Positions 63,256 to 64,000 of a stretch of 64,000 nt of DNA are shown here, in pieces (the stretch's first letter is position 1; each line of letters begins with the position of its first letter). The position numbers and the translations under genes were made by a program. The stretch lies in the NCBI GenBank assembly GCA_036489755.1, contig DASXFD010000003.1, positions 62,001 to 126,000 on the forward strand. Reading direction: 5' to 3'. The DNA comes from JABFXX01 sp036489755. Lineage in GTDB: Bacteria > Myxococcota_A > Polyangia > Haliangiales > Haliangiaceae. The notes beneath the pieces are model-generated. The model made no database searches. It saw nothing but the letters and a program-made list of their open reading frames with translations, and had not been told where the DNA came from.

Positions 63256-63360
63256 CCGCCGGCAAGTCGCGTCGCCGCACTCGCGCGCGGATTCGCGATC
63301 GCGCTCACCAATTTCGCGCGCGCGACCGGCGCCGTCGCCGACCGCGGGAGACGAAATTCA

Positions 63361-63393
63361 ATGGCACCGCCGCTGCAAAACGTCACTGCATGA
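63361..63393 (+). CDS. Possible 10-residue leader ORF coupled to the GG-leader enzyme
   Basis: ATG at 63361 opens a 10-codon frame (MAPPLQNVTA) that stops at 63393, sharing the ATGA junction with the next start at 63390. It has a GGGAG Shine-Dalgarno at 63346-63350, whereas the next gene has none before its ATG. This suggests translational coupling through a tiny leader peptide, though chance cannot be excluded. Confidence 0.4.
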   Translation: MAPPLQNVTA

Positions 63394-63737
63394 AGTCCAA
63401 CGAGCTCCCCACCCTCACCTCTGATGAACTAACCCGGGCGCATGGCGGCCTCGCGATGGATCCCGCAGCGAAGTGGATCATGCAGCGCGAGTCGGGCGGC
63501 AACTCGCACGCCGGTCACCTCTACTCCAAGGGTCGCGGCGACGGCACGCGTGGCAACCAGTCGTCGGCGTTCGGCGCGTTCCAGATGATCAACGCGCAGC
63601 GCAAGCACTACATGGGCTCGAACTACCAGTCGACCGACCTCGGCCAGCAGTACTCGGCCGCGTCGCACTACGTCAAAGATCGCTACGGCTCGTGGTCGCA
63701 CGCGGAGAGCTTCTGGAAGTCGCACCACTGGTACTGA
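63390..63737 (+). CDS. GG-leader lysozyme/transglycosylase-like secreted enzyme
   Basis: A 115-residue protein with two parts. Residues 1-20, MKSNELPTLTSDELTRAHGG, form a double-glycine leader like those of class II bacteriocins, cut by C39-peptidase ABC exporters. The mature 95 residues look like a small lysozyme/SLT-type lytic transglycosylase: a helix with the presumed catalytic Glu in IMQRESGGNSH (E34), SSAFGAFQMI and the end HYVKDRYGSWSHAESFWKSH then HWY, the conserved finishing pattern of phage and actinobacterial lysozyme-like domains. No Sec signal is present. The ATG lacks a Shine-Dalgarno; see the possible leader ORF. A transporter with a C39 domain is not in the window. Confidence 0.75.
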   Translation: MKSNELPTLTSDELTRAHGGLAMDPAAKWIMQRESGGNSHAGHLYSKGRGDGTRGNQSSAFGAFQMINAQRKHYMGSNYQSTDLGQQYSAASHYVKDRYGSWSHAESFWKSHHWY

Positions 63738-63800
63738 GCGCGGCGAATCTCTGACGCGGCCGGTGGATCTCGGCCGGCGTGGCGGCATATACCGGCCGCC

Positions 63801-64000
63801 ATGTCGACGAAGACTTTACTGCTCTCCCTCGTTGTAGCTGTACTCGCTCGGACCGCGCATGCCGATGACGCCAAGCTCCGGCATGCCGAAGATCAGATCG
63901 CGAAAGCGATGTCCGACGAGGCGCGCGCGAACCGAGCGGTCACCGCGGCGCAACGTGAAGCCGCGAAGGCTCATCGCGACTGGGGTGCCGCGAACGTCGC
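63801..64000 (+). CDS. Secreted protein, 3'-truncated
   Basis: From ATG 63801 the frame stays open to the last base. It encodes a signal peptide (TKTLLLSLVVAVLARTAHAD) followed by an Ala/Arg/Glu-rich helical stretch (AEDQIAKAMSDEARANRA), probably a coiled coil. The product cannot be identified from 66 residues. Confidence 0.7.
   Translation, partial: MSTKTLLLSLVVAVLARTAHADDAKLRHAEDQIAKAMSDEARANRAVTAAQREAAKAHRDWGAANV

Overview
The window is very GC-rich and almost fully coding. Its contents look like a Myxococcota (myxobacterium-like) chromosome. The pointers are three Ser/Thr protein kinases, a multi-REC hybrid histidine kinase cluster, an NtrC-type sigma-54 regulator, many short lipoproteins with C-terminal-Cys lipoboxes, thrombospondin type-3 and RTX calcium-binding lipoproteins, a PglI/AgmX-type domain and an OmpA lipoprotein. 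The phylum assignment is inference from gene content; there is no rRNA gene to confirm it. I saw no tRNA, rRNA, CRISPR array, insertion sequence or prophage, and no gap between genes above about 165 bases.

Layout. 1-5.8 kb: 3' part of an L,D-transpeptidase, a universal stress protein, a short Hsp70-like ATPase, a HelD-like RNA polymerase-recycling ATPase, and a soluble Ser/Thr kinase. 5.9-11 kb: biosynthetic arginine decarboxylase (speA), an acetyltransferase, two Cys-rich lipoproteins, and P5C dehydrogenase (pruA). 11-14.7 kb: a Gly-rich secreted protein, then two paralogous thrombospondin-3 lipoproteins that enclose msrA and an FMN reductase. 14.7-18.8 kb: the complete homogentisate pathway (fahA-maiA-hpd-hmgA) as one overlapping operon. 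19-22.2 kb: a DUF2461 protein, an SDR, a ferritin-like metal-dependent hydrolase and a divergent TetR regulator, with a clear palindromic operator between hydrolase and regulator. 22.2-29.4 kb: a six-repeat Cys protein; a transmembrane Ser/Thr kinase overlapping an outer-membrane barrel protein and a lipoprotein; OmpA and PglI/AgmX-like envelope proteins; a 2OG-Fe(II) oxygenase; a tiny Lys/Thr-rich secreted protein; and an acetyltransferase.

29.4-38.5 kb: an NtrC-type two-component pair, a stress protein coupled to protein-isoaspartate methyltransferase, lipoproteins, a lipoprotein serine hydrolase and a GMC oxidoreductase with a ferredoxin-like Cys motif. 38.5-43.3 kb: a five-gene operon (TPR protein, HupE/UreJ-type membrane protein, lipoprotein, DUF4331 protein, lipoprotein) ended by a strong hairpin; it is a good candidate for an uncharacterised envelope system. 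43.3-55.4 kb: a long minus-strand run of a three-gene phosphorelay cluster, a kinase-TPR protein, a small acidic protein, an S46 dipeptidyl-peptidase, a peroxiredoxin-like protein and a LOG-family protein. 55.3-58.1 kb: an RNB exoribonuclease overlapping a DUF2252 protein that reads like a circularly permuted kinase. 58-64 kb: an RTX lipoprotein, an SRPBCC protein, a beta-propeller, a lipoprotein, DoxX with a divergent LysR regulator, a small lysozyme-like enzyme carrying a double-glycine leader, and the 5' part of a secreted protein.

The most unusual item is the gene at 63390-63737. It joins a bacteriocin-type GG leader to a lysozyme/transglycosylase-like catalytic domain in 115 residues. 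Many neighbouring genes overlap by 1-11 bases (ATGA, GTGA or TGATG junctions), which implies translational coupling and helps to fix several start codons.
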